This document shows positions 7,008 to 14,238 of a DNA stretch of 16,425 bases, in pieces (position 1 is the first letter of the stretch; the number at the start of each line of letters is the position of its first letter). Source of the DNA: Endomicrobium sp. GTDB lineage: Bacteria > Elusimicrobiota > Endomicrobiia > Endomicrobiales > Endomicrobiaceae. The stretch spans positions 1 through 16,425 of the forward strand of contig JAITKL010000027.1 in assembly GCA_031278405.1 (NCBI GenBank), in the 5' to 3' direction. The position numbers were made by a program, and so were the translations under genes. Under the pieces are notes generated by a model. It ran no database searches and had not been told where the DNA came from. It saw only the letters and a program-made list of their open reading frames with translations.

Positions 7008-9203
7008 ATGAATTATAAGTTATGGTTTTGGATTGTAAATGTCGCCACAACACTATTGCGACTGTTAATAATAGGTAAGATAGGACTAACTGTAGACGAA
7101 GCTCATTACTGGGTATATTCTAAATTTCTGGACTTTTCGTATTTTGATCATCCTCCTCTAATTGGTTACATAATTAAAATATCAACATTAATTTTCGGCA
7201 ACACTGAATTTGCAGTAAGATTTTCCACAGTGTTAATTTTCTTTTTTGCAATTTGGATATTTTTTATATGCGTTAAAAAACTTTACAATGAGAGGACGGC
7301 TTTTGTCGGCGTATTGTTATTAAATATTCTCCCTGTATTTTCTTTTTTGGGTTCTGTAATAGCCGTTCCAGATTCTCCACTTGCTCTATTTTGGCTTCTC
7401 TCGCTTCTTATATTTATCATAATAATTGAAACAAATAATAAAAAATATTGGTATTTGCTGGGCATTACGACAGGGTTTGCAATGCTTTCCAAATATAACG
7501 GCGTTTTGATACCTTTCTCAGTGTTTTTATTCCTTATTTTTTCGCCAAAACATAGATTTTGGTTTAAAAATAAAGAACCATATTTTGGACTTGTTCTGTC
7601 TGCCATAATCTTTTTACCTGTTGTAATATGGAATATAGAAAACAATTGGGCATCCTTCGGATTCCAGTTAAATCATGGGTTTGGACATTCTTCGCCTAAA
7701 TTTTCATTAATGCTTTTTGGTATGTCCATAGTAGCACAAGCTGGATATATTTCCCCATTGCTGTTTTTAATGTTTATAATCACCGCCTTCTTGTGCGTTA
7801 AAGAAACTTACAAAAAAAAGGATAGAACAGCTCTTGTTATTTCTTGTTTCTCGCTGCCTACTTTACTCCTTTTTAATGCAATAGCAACATTTAATGAGAT
7901 ACTTCCTCACTGGACCGCTATGGGATATTTAGTCTTATCAATATATGCAACTTATTTAACATTAAAATTTTGGCGTGTAAAATGGTTTAGATTTTATTCT
8001 TATGCTGCTTGGGGTTTAGCTTTACTTATGACTATCATAGTTCCTCTGCATGTTTTGTACGGAATTATTCCAGTTGAAAAATTCATGCCAAAAGATAAAC
8101 TTGAAAAAATAGAACATGGTATATCGGAAAGCGAGAGGATTGACTTAACGAATGAAGTTTATGGCTGGAAAGAAGTAGGAAATGAAATAAAACGAATATT
8201 AAATTCTTATTCAAAAGAAGAAAGACCTTTTATATTTACATATAAAAGTTATTTGGCAAGCGAACTTTCAGTATGCGTTCCCGAACTTAGAGTATTCTGC
8301 ATAAGCGACAAAATAAACGCTTACGACTTTTGGCAAAGAGACTTAAAAAAAATAAAAAATAAAAATGGATTATACATATGTAATGATTACTTCTTTTCAG
8401 AGCCTAAAAACAGATACGGTACAGATGTATTTTCATCATATACCGAAATCAAAGAGTTTCCTATATACAGAAATGGCAAAAAAATTAAAAATTTCTATTT
8501 TATATTTTGTAAGTCTTTCAATCCGTCTAAACTTCCGCAGTCTTACGCCGCTATAAATTTGAAAACAAAAAAAAAACTCAGCCAAGAACTTTTAAAATTT
8601 GATCATTTTGTTTTCAAATTTATAAACTCAAACTTAAAGTCTAAATTTTTAGATTTTTTTGCATCGCCTATTTCATATTATGACGCTAAAAACTTTAACT
8701 TAAGTTTTTTTATAACGCTTACAATATGTATATTTATCCTATGGAAAAATAAAAAAGAGCATTTCTGGACAAATCTCGCTCTCATGACAAGCACAATGGC
8801 AGTAGGAGCTGTGATAGTTCATTTTCTAAAACATTATTTTGAAAGACCTCGTCCTTTAGAAATATTTGGAGAAAACGCAAATATAATCTCTGAAAAAGTA
8901 TATACACTTTCTTTTCCTTCAGGACATACAGAGCTTGCGTTTTCTTTATGCACTTTCATGTTTGCAATGGTTAAAAAATACTGGTATTTATACATACTAT
9001 TTGCTTTTACTTCAGGATTTTATAGAATTTATGTAGGAAGTCATTTTCCTTCAGATGTTCTTGTAGGAGCATTTATAGGAGTCTTTTCTGCATATATAAT
9101 AGTTATGCTATTAAGTAAACACGCTAATAGGGATAGAGAATGGAAAAATAAAATAGAGAGTAAATATCAAGATATAAGAAGAAAGGGGGGAGAAAAAGAA
9201 TAA
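7008..9203 (+). CDS. Fusion of a GT39 membrane glycosyltransferase with a C-terminal PAP2 phosphatase
   Basis: A 731-residue membrane protein with two enzymes in one chain. Residues 1 to about 510 are a complete GT39 protein: acidic pair D30/E31 in TVDEAHYWVYS, then YFDHPPLIGYIIK, many membrane helices, WNIENNWASFGFQLNHG, and a periplasmic domain with YGWKEVGNE. After a lysine-rich linker, residues about 545-715 are a PAP2 (type 2 phosphatidic acid phosphatase) domain. All three catalytic motifs are intact: K608-x6-R615-P616, P637-S638-G639-H640, and R673-x5-H679-x3-D683. PAP2 enzymes act on lipid phosphates such as lipid A, undecaprenyl pyrophosphate or phosphatidate at the periplasmic face. 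A lysine- and arginine-rich tail closes the chain. The ATG directly follows the GT2 stop, with AGGAAG as ribosome binding site. The GT2 product is the probable donor for its GT39 half. The exact substrates are inference. Confidence 0.92.
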   Translation: MNYKLWFWIVNVATTLLRLLIIGKIGLTVDEAHYWVYSKFLDFSYFDHPPLIGYIIKISTLIFGNTEFAVRFSTVLIFFFAIWIFFICVKKLYNERTAFVGVLLLNILPVFSFLGSVIAVPDSPLALFWLLSLLIFIIIIETNNKKYWYLLGITTGFAMLSKYNGVLIPFSVFLFLIFSPKHRFWFKNKEPYFGLVLSAIIFLPVVIWNIENNWASFGFQLNHGFGHSSPKFSLMLFGMSIVAQAGYISPLLFLMFIITAFLCVKETYKKKDRTALVISCFSLPTLLLFNAIATFNEILPHWTAMGYLVLSIYATYLTLKFWRVKWFRFYSYAAWGLALLMTIIVPLHVLYGIIPVEKFMPKDKLEKIEHGISESERIDLTNEVYGWKEVGNEIKRILNSYSKEERPFIFTYKSYLASELSVCVPELRVFCISDKINAYDFWQRDLKKIKNKNGLYICNDYFFSEPKNRYGTDVFSSYTEIKEFPIYRNGKKIKNFYFIFCKSFNPSKLPQSYAAINLKTKKKLSQELLKFDHFVFKFINSNLKSKFLDFFASPISYYDAKNFNLSFFITLTICIFILWKNKKEHFWTNLALMTSTMAVGAVIVHFLKHYFERPRPLEIFGENANIISEKVYTLSFPSGHTELAFSLCTFMFAMVKKYWYLYILFAFTSGFYRIYVGSHFPSDVLVGAFIGVFSAYIIVMLLSKHANRDREWKNKIESKYQDIRRKGGEKE

Positions 9204-9237
9204 TTAATGAAAAGATTCTTAAGAAATCACTTTAAAT

Positions 9238-9460
9238 TCAATAATTGTTTGAAAATAAGACATTTTCCAGTAAACCCTTTAGCATTAAACAACAAGCATT
9301 GCTTTTATATTCTAAAAGATGGTAAGATTCATTGTATACACTTACACTCCCACTTTTAAGTTAATCTCTACAAAAGTACCATAAACAAAAGCTGTTTTTG
9401 CAAAACAAACTATCATTCTATCATTGATAAAATGAAACTTAGAAACATTTTATCTTTCAT
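9238..9460 (-). pseudogene. Frameshifted relic of a small exported protein
   Basis: An ATG at 9458-9460 has a strong Shine-Dalgarno AGAGAGGAG (9468-9476) seven bases away. It begins MKDKMFLSFILSM and then hits stops. One frame over, the text continues MIVCFAKTAFVYGTFVEINL (from 9416, stop at 9342). In the third frame it goes on SVYNESYHLLEYKSN to a stop at 9238. With two single-base indels repaired, this gives roughly 70 residues with a typical signal peptide: charged start, hydrophobic core and small residues near a cleavage site. The promoter at 9483-9511 is also well preserved. No family was recognised, and the original may have been longer. Seen: signals and frame continuity. Inferred: recent inactivation. 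Confidence 0.5.
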
Positions 9461-9482
9461 TATTTTTCTCCTCTCTTGTAGT

Positions 9483-9511
9483 AAATTAAAAAGAGCTGAC
9501 AAAAATGTCAA
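9483..9511 (-). promoter_or_regulatory. Promoter-like element ahead of the small exported-protein relic
   Basis: On the minus strand a perfect TTGACA (9506-9511) is followed after 17 bases by TAATTT (9483-9488). The predicted start, near 9476, coincides with the first base of the ribosome binding site, giving a leader of about 16 bases. The element overlaps the hairpin at 9489-9525. Confidence 0.45.
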
Positions 9512-9525
9512 CCGTCAACTCTTTT
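9489..9525. terminator. Rho-independent terminator-like hairpin after the glycosyltransferase operon
   Basis: The left arm AAAAGAGCTGAC (9489-9500) pairs with GTCAACTCTTTT (9514-9525) with one mismatch around a 13-base loop. GTTTTTAT follows on the plus strand, so it can end the plus-strand operon closing at 9203. The minus strand also shows a T run after the stem, so it may act both ways. A second, shorter hairpin, TGACA-AAAA-TGTCA (9497-9510), uses the same left-arm bases and excludes the long stem. Confidence 0.6.
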
Positions 9526-9788
9526 GTTTTTATATTATTTAAAGGTATAAATCTAAGACTCAAACAGGTTAATTTGATGGATGTGTATCTTCCGAAATTG
9601 CAAAAATATATACAACGACTGTAAAAAATCAAATTCATAATATCTCTCAAATTTTTACTTATGTCTTAAGCAATACAATACAAATACATAGCATAGTATA
9701 AAAAACAATTTAAAAGATTGTTTTGCACTATATCAAAAGTCAAAATTTCATTATTTCATTATTTTATTAGCCAAATTTAAAATTTTAC
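9526..9788. other. Gene-free AT-rich spacer
   Basis: Very AT-rich sequence between the hairpin and the consensus promoter of the DUF4015 gene. I found no open frame with protein-like content, no RNA gene and no long repeat. Its only notable content is a set of short TTTCATTATTTCATTATTTTATT-like tandem units near 9747-9770. Confidence 0.5.
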
Positions 9789-9817
9789 TTGACAGTGATT
9801 ATTTGCTTCAATATAAT
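9789..9817 (+). promoter_or_regulatory. Full-consensus sigma-70-type promoter of the DUF4015 gene
   Basis: TTGACA (9789-9794) and TATAAT (9812-9817) are separated by exactly 17 bases, so both boxes and the spacing are ideal. The predicted start, near 9824, is only about three bases before the ATG at 9827, which has no Shine-Dalgarno sequence. This suggests strong constitutive transcription of a leaderless mRNA. Confidence 0.8.
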
Positions 9818-9826
9818 TATTCAATT

Positions 9827-11029
9827 ATGAAAATACACAAATTTAACTTCTTGCAGTCTTCAATATTGTCGTTGATTTTTATTTTGTCGTTTTATGCAAA
9901 TTCAAGTGCCACTGTTGTATTAGAAAATCCGTATGAAGAGCAAAACCTAGCAATTAAATCAGATTCCGCAAAATCTGAAAAAACAAAATATATAAGAGGT
10001 ATACATCTTTCAGCTTGGATAAGCGGCTCGGAAAAACACAGGAAATTAACACTAGAACTTTTTGCAACTACAGAATTAAACACCGCAGTTATAGACATAA
10101 AAGAATATGAAGGGCAAGTTTATATAAAAGGTGTAAAAGAAGCAGAAGCAAATAAAGCCTACGTCGTGGCAATTCCAGACCTTGAAAAATATATTCTTCT
10201 TTTAAAAGAAAATGACATTTATACTATAGCAAGAATAGTGGTTTTCAGAGATAACACCATTTCCAGAAAGATACCTTCTTTAGCAGTCAAAAATCCTGAC
10301 GGAACTATTTGGACAGACAGAAAAGGAGTAGCATGGCTTGATCCTTATAATAAAGATGTTTGGGATTATAATTTAAAAATTGCAGAAAAAGCTACTGATA
10401 TAGGTTTTGATGAAATTCAATTTGATTACATAAGATTCCCTTCCGACGGCAACACAAAAAATTGCAGATATAGCAAGCCTCACTCAGCAACAGAAGCCTC
10501 AAAAGCTTTGATAGGTTTCTTGAAAGAAGCAAAAAGACGTCTAAATTCGAAAGGAGTCAAAATATCTATTGACGTTTTTGGACTTACAACAACAGCTACC
10601 GACGATATGGGAATAGGTCAAAAAATAGTAGAAATGACAGAGCAGATTGACTATGTAAGCCCTATGGTTTATCCTTCACATTACGCGAAGTTGACTTATG
10701 GCATAGCAGATCCAAACAAAGAACCGTATAAAGTTGTTTACAACTCTATTGAAGGAGCATTAAAAAGAATTCCAGAAGAAAAGTTGCGCCCATGGCTCCA
10801 AGATTTTAGTCTAGGATACAAATATGGCAAAAATGAAGTAAGAGCGCAAATGCAGGCTTGTTACGATAATAAAATAGGAAGTTGGCTGCTTTGGAATCCA
10901 AAATGCATATATACAAGAGATGCTTTAAAAGATAAAGACGAGGAAAATACTTTTCAAATAAGTAATCCACCTACAAGTGAAATGTTAAAAACTACAGGCA
11001 AACAACAACAGATATCTCAAAATAAATAA
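9827..11029 (+). CDS. Exported putative glycoside hydrolase, DUF4015 (COG1306-like) TIM barrel
   Basis: A 400-residue exported protein. The ATG at 9827 starts a signal peptide: MKIHKF, a hydrophobic core with SLIFILSFYA, then a likely cleavage after ANSSA. The mature part matches the DUF4015 putative glycosyl hydrolase family. It runs RGIHLSAWISGS near residue 55, NTAVIDIKEYEGQVYI, RIVVFRDNTIS, WLDPYNKDVWDYN, the strand FDEIQFDYIRFPSDG, SIDVFGLTTTATDDMGIGQ, DYVSPMVYPSHY, LRPWLQDFSLG and GSWLLWNPKCIY. The conserved acidic residues in the EIQFDYIRFP strand are likely catalytic, by analogy with TIM-barrel hydrolases. The substrate is unknown, presumably a polysaccharide in the envelope or outside. 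A TTG eight codons upstream in frame lies inside the promoter and is not the start. It stands alone; the convergent rpsA operon ends 58 bases downstream. Confidence 0.88.
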   Translation: MKIHKFNFLQSSILSLIFILSFYANSSATVVLENPYEEQNLAIKSDSAKSEKTKYIRGIHLSAWISGSEKHRKLTLELFATTELNTAVIDIKEYEGQVYIKGVKEAEANKAYVVAIPDLEKYILLLKENDIYTIARIVVFRDNTISRKIPSLAVKNPDGTIWTDRKGVAWLDPYNKDVWDYNLKIAEKATDIGFDEIQFDYIRFPSDGNTKNCRYSKPHSATEASKALIGFLKEAKRRLNSKGVKISIDVFGLTTTATDDMGIGQKIVEMTEQIDYVSPMVYPSHYAKLTYGIADPNKEPYKVVYNSIEGALKRIPEEKLRPWLQDFSLGYKYGKNEVRAQMQACYDNKIGSWLLWNPKCIYTRDALKDKDEENTFQISNPPTSEMLKTTGKQQQISQNK

Positions 11030-11087
11030 TTTAAATGTTTTAATGAAATTTTGCATTTGCACTGCCTGTTCACATTTTTGAAGACTA

Positions 11088-12761
11088 TTATTCTTCCGAC
11101 AACAATTCTCCTAAAGTGTGTTTGTCATCTTGATTTACAAACTGTTTAACAAGTTCTTTTTCCCTATCAAATTCAAGGACTTTCGCAGAAACTTCTATTT
11201 TTCTTTTGCCAGAATCAATTTTTATTATTTTAACCTCTAACTCTTCGCCGTCAGCAAAAACTTGCGGTTTTTTAAATCTTAAAGAGGACGCTTCGCTATT
11301 TTTTATAGACGCTTCAATTCCGGGTTCAAGCTCTACAAAAGCACCAAAATCCGTAATTTTCGCAACTTTCCCTTTAACTACATTCCCTAACTTATATTTC
11401 TTATAAGGATCCCGAGTGACGTGTTTTAATGAAAGAGAAATTTTCTCATTTTGTGGGTTTACTCCCATAACAATAACTTCAACCTCATCTCCTTTGTTTA
11501 GAACATCTTTTGGATGATTTATTTTTTTAGTCCATGAAAAATCGCTTATATGAACAAGTCCTTCTATACCTTCAGGTAATTTTACAAAAGCTCCAAACGG
11601 CACAAGATTTTGAACTGTGCCTTTAACTACGTCGCCTGGAGCATAATGCCTAAATGCTTCGTCCCAAGGATTAGAAAGAGTCTGTTTGACTGATAAAGCT
11701 ATTTTTTTATTTTCCTTATCAACACCTATAATTTTCACTTCTATATCTTGCCCTTTCTTTGCTTCTCTTTTTAAAGCTACCTCGCTGTTGTTCCAAGCGT
11801 ATTCGGAAACATGAAGCAATCCATCAACACCAGGCTCAAGCTCTACAAAAATACCATAGTCCATGATCGAAGTAATTTTTCCTTTTATAACCAAACCAAC
11901 CGGAAAACGCTCAGTAATAGAATCCCAAGGATTTGCAATAAGATTTTTTATGCTCAAAGAAATCTTACTGACTGTTTTATCAACTTTTATTACCTGAACT
12001 TTTATCCTTTGCCCTACATGCAGCAAATTCTCAACTTTTTTCACTTTATACCAAGCAAGTTCGCCTATATGCAATAGACCGTCTATTCCACCTATGTCAA
12101 CAAAAGCACCAAAATTTGTAATTCTTGAAACTGTTCCGTCAAGTACTTGCCCTTCGGAAACAGAAGCAAGAGCAGTTTCGCGAGATGCATTTTTCTCATC
12201 TTCAACAATTTTTCTGCGGGAAACGACTATATTTTTCTTTCTTATATCAAGCTCTATAATTACGAATTCATATGTTTTACCTATATAAGATTGCGTATCT
12301 TTTACAAAATGAATATCAAGCTGAGAAATGGGAAGAAATGCATTTATTGCGCCTAAATCAACAATAAAACCTCCTTTTATAGTTCTCAAAATTATTCCTG
12401 TTACATGGCTACTGTTATTAAAAGCATTTTGTAATTCATATATTTTGGCTTTTTCAACAATTGCTTTATAAGAAAGTATAGGAAGATTCTGCGTATTCAT
12501 AACTTTTACTTTTACCTTTGCACCAACCTTAAGCTGAGAAGGAATCTTCCCATCTTCAAATTCTTTTTTAGGTATCATCCCTTCAGATTTCATATCTAAG
12601 TCAGCCATAAAACCGTCTACAGTTTCTTCCACAATAACTACATCCAACTCTTGTCCAAATTCAACTTTGCTTGGTTTATCATAACTTTTCATCAAATCGG
12701 ACATGCAAACGTCTTCACTCTCTTCAAAAATTGTTTCATCTAAATTTTTACTTTCTGCCAT
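11088..12761 (-). CDS. rpsA: 30S ribosomal protein S1
   Basis: A 557-residue protein with six S1 RNA-binding repeats, at about residues 36-101, 118-183, 203-272, 288-358, 375-446 and 459-529. S1 brings mRNA with weak leaders to the 30S subunit. Repeats 3-5 are canonical (for example GAFVDIGGIDGLLHI and GIFVELEPGVDGLLHV). Repeat 1 is divergent, as usual for the ribosome-binding repeat, and repeat 6 is degenerate where the others have GLxHIS (it reads GIEASIKNS). Six repeats match the Gram-negative long form of the protein. The ATG at 12761 is preferred over a GTG two codons upstream because the GAGAGGAAA ribosome binding site is then properly spaced and the GTG overlaps the ispH stop. The ATG lies two bases after the ispH stop. 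Last gene of the aroA operon. Confidence 0.93.
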   Translation of the reverse strand: MAESKNLDETIFEESEDVCMSDLMKSYDKPSKVEFGQELDVVIVEETVDGFMADLDMKSEGMIPKKEFEDGKIPSQLKVGAKVKVKVMNTQNLPILSYKAIVEKAKIYELQNAFNNSSHVTGIILRTIKGGFIVDLGAINAFLPISQLDIHFVKDTQSYIGKTYEFVIIELDIRKKNIVVSRRKIVEDEKNASRETALASVSEGQVLDGTVSRITNFGAFVDIGGIDGLLHIGELAWYKVKKVENLLHVGQRIKVQVIKVDKTVSKISLSIKNLIANPWDSITERFPVGLVIKGKITSIMDYGIFVELEPGVDGLLHVSEYAWNNSEVALKREAKKGQDIEVKIIGVDKENKKIALSVKQTLSNPWDEAFRHYAPGDVVKGTVQNLVPFGAFVKLPEGIEGLVHISDFSWTKKINHPKDVLNKGDEVEVIVMGVNPQNEKISLSLKHVTRDPYKKYKLGNVVKGKVAKITDFGAFVELEPGIEASIKNSEASSLRFKKPQVFADGEELEVKIIKIDSGKRKIEVSAKVLEFDREKELVKQFVNQDDKHTLGELLSEE

Positions 12762-12763
12762 TT

Positions 12764-13648
12764 TCACTTTCCTCTCTTTGCAATATCCGTTTGGAGAATC
12801 TCTCCAAGTCTCCTTTGTACGCTTTTTATTATATTATCAGGAGTTGAAGCTCCTGCAGTTAAACCTACAGCTTTAACATTGTTAAACCATTTATCGTTTA
12901 ATTCGTCTATAGTTTCAATATGATATGTTTTTGATTGAGCTTTACATATTTCGGCAAGACGCGTAGTATTTCCTGAATTCTTACCACCTATAACTATCAT
13001 CAAATCAACCTTCTTGGCAAGCTTTTTCGCAGACTCCTGCCTTTCAAGCGTTGCTTTACATATAGTATTGTAAATATTAACCTTAAATCTTTTCTTTAAA
13101 ATTTCAACAATAACGTTAAAATTTTGAGGAGTCTGCGTTGTCTGGCTTACAATATTTAACTCACCTGTCCCTTTAAATTCAAGTGCTTCCATAGGATTTT
13201 CAATAACAATACACTTGTTACTTGCTTTATAAGAGACAAGCGCCTCAACCTCAGGATGAGAATTCTCGCCAACTATTACTATAGTTGTTTTTTGCGAACT
13301 TAAATTCTTGATTATATCTTGAGCTTTCTTAACAAATGGACAGGTAGCGTCTATAATATATAGTGTTTTATCTTTTTTAAGCCTATTGCGCAATTCTAAA
13401 GATATGCCGTGAGTTCTTAGAATTATACAGCCACTTTTGACACAGTCTATGTCATTTAAAATTTTCACGCCTTTTTCTTTAAGACGTTTAACTTCTTGAG
13501 GATTGTGGATTATTGGTCCTAAAGTATAGACCTCAGATTTTTCATTCAAAGTTTTTTCTACTAAACCTATGGCTCTTTTAACGCCAAAACAAAACCCAGC
13601 ATTAGCAGCTGTCTTTACTTCAACATTTTTATCCACTAAATGCTCCAT
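12764..13648 (-). CDS. ispH: 4-hydroxy-3-methylbut-2-enyl diphosphate reductase
   Basis: A 294-residue cytoplasmic iron-sulfur enzyme for the last step of the MEP pathway, making IPP and DMAPP from HMBPP. The three cluster-binding cysteines are all present: C20 in AGFCFGVKRAI, C103 in DATCPFVKKA, and C197 in NTICKATLERQ. Family motifs LGPIIHNP, LRTHGIS (H80), NSHPEVEAL (H131 and E133), QTTQTPQNF and TAGASTPDNII follow in the expected order. The length is normal for the short bacterial form. The start codon overlaps the plsC stop by one base and the stop lies two bases before rpsA, so translation is probably coupled on both sides. In some Firmicutes IspH and S1 are fused in one protein; here they are separate but touching. 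Confidence 0.96.
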   Translation of the reverse strand: MEHLVDKNVEVKTAANAGFCFGVKRAIGLVEKTLNEKSEVYTLGPIIHNPQEVKRLKEKGVKILNDIDCVKSGCIILRTHGISLELRNRLKKDKTLYIIDATCPFVKKAQDIIKNLSSQKTTIVIVGENSHPEVEALVSYKASNKCIVIENPMEALEFKGTGELNIVSQTTQTPQNFNVIVEILKKRFKVNIYNTICKATLERQESAKKLAKKVDLMIVIGGKNSGNTTRLAEICKAQSKTYHIETIDELNDKWFNNVKAVGLTAGASTPDNIIKSVQRRLGEILQTDIAKRGK

Positions 13649-14238
13649 TACATTTTTGATATTTCATCCAAAATTTTTTGTGATAAGCCTATATAATCAT
13701 TTTTTGAAAAATTTTTTGGAGGATATATAGGTTTTCCGAATTTTATTTTTATCCGCTTAAACTTTAACATCATGTTCGTATTCTCTATTTTGACAGGAAT
13801 TAACGGAACTTGAGCGTTGCACGCCACCATACCCGCTCCAGCTCTGGCTTTTCCTAATTTTCCATCTCTAGAACGAGCGCCTTCTGGAAACATCAAAAGC
13901 AAGCACCCTTTCTCAAGGAGAGAAAATGCATGCCTCACAGCAGATATATCTTGAACTTCTCTCTTAACGGGAAACGCATTCGTTTGTTTTATAGTCCAAC
14001 CAAAGACAGGAATGTCAAACAATTCTTTTTTTGCCATAAAATACAATGGACGTTTCATGGCCGCGCCTGTAAGAGGCGGATCAAAGAAATTTATATGATT
14101 TGGAGCGATTACTGCTCCTCCAGTGTTTGGTATATTCTGCGATCCTTCTATACAATATCTGTAAAATAGTTTAAACATTATCCTAAACATCTGTCTACCA
14201 AACAAAAATAAGAAAGAAGATTTTTCCTTTACTCGCAT
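13648..14238 (-). CDS. plsC: 1-acyl-sn-glycerol-3-phosphate acyltransferase
   Basis: A 196-residue membrane-associated acyltransferase that makes phosphatidic acid from lysophosphatidic acid. It has the catalytic H48-x4-D53 box (NHINFFD), the glycerophosphate-binding segment with FPVKR near residues 89-93, the FPEGARSRDGKLGKA block at about 117-131, and VPLIPVKIENT near 144. A hydrophobic N-terminus (FLFLFGRQMFRIMF) can anchor it. The length is at the short end of the family but nothing essential is missing. Its ATG lies inside the last codons of aroA (10-base overlap) and its stop overlaps the ispH start, so it is part of one operon. The acyl donor (acyl-ACP or acyl-CoA) is not decided by sequence. 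Confidence 0.92.
   Translation of the reverse strand: MRVKEKSSFLFLFGRQMFRIMFKLFYRYCIEGSQNIPNTGGAVIAPNHINFFDPPLTGAAMKRPLYFMAKKELFDIPVFGWTIKQTNAFPVKREVQDISAVRHAFSLLEKGCLLLMFPEGARSRDGKLGKARAGAGMVACNAQVPLIPVKIENTNMMLKFKRIKIKFGKPIYPPKNFSKNDYIGLSQKILDEISKM

Noticed and set aside
9207..9359. Plus-strand open frame of 50 codons (starts MKRFLRNHF) just after the GT39-PAP2 stop
   Set aside because: It has no well-spaced ribosome binding site, odd composition with many histidines near the end, and lies antisense to the exported-protein relic, which has better signals.
9747..9770. Short tandem TTTCATTA-like units as a repeat array
   Set aside because: Only about three imperfect copies in very AT-rich spacer; compatible with chance and not CRISPR-like.
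9803..9826. Upstream TTG start for the DUF4015 protein, adding eight residues
   Set aside because: It lies inside the promoter spacer and -10 box, so it would not be on the transcript; the ATG at 9827 gives a clean signal peptide.
12762..12767. GTG start for ribosomal protein S1 two codons upstream
   Set aside because: It is too close to the GAGAGGAAA ribosome binding site and overlaps the ispH stop; the ATG at 12761 has normal spacing.
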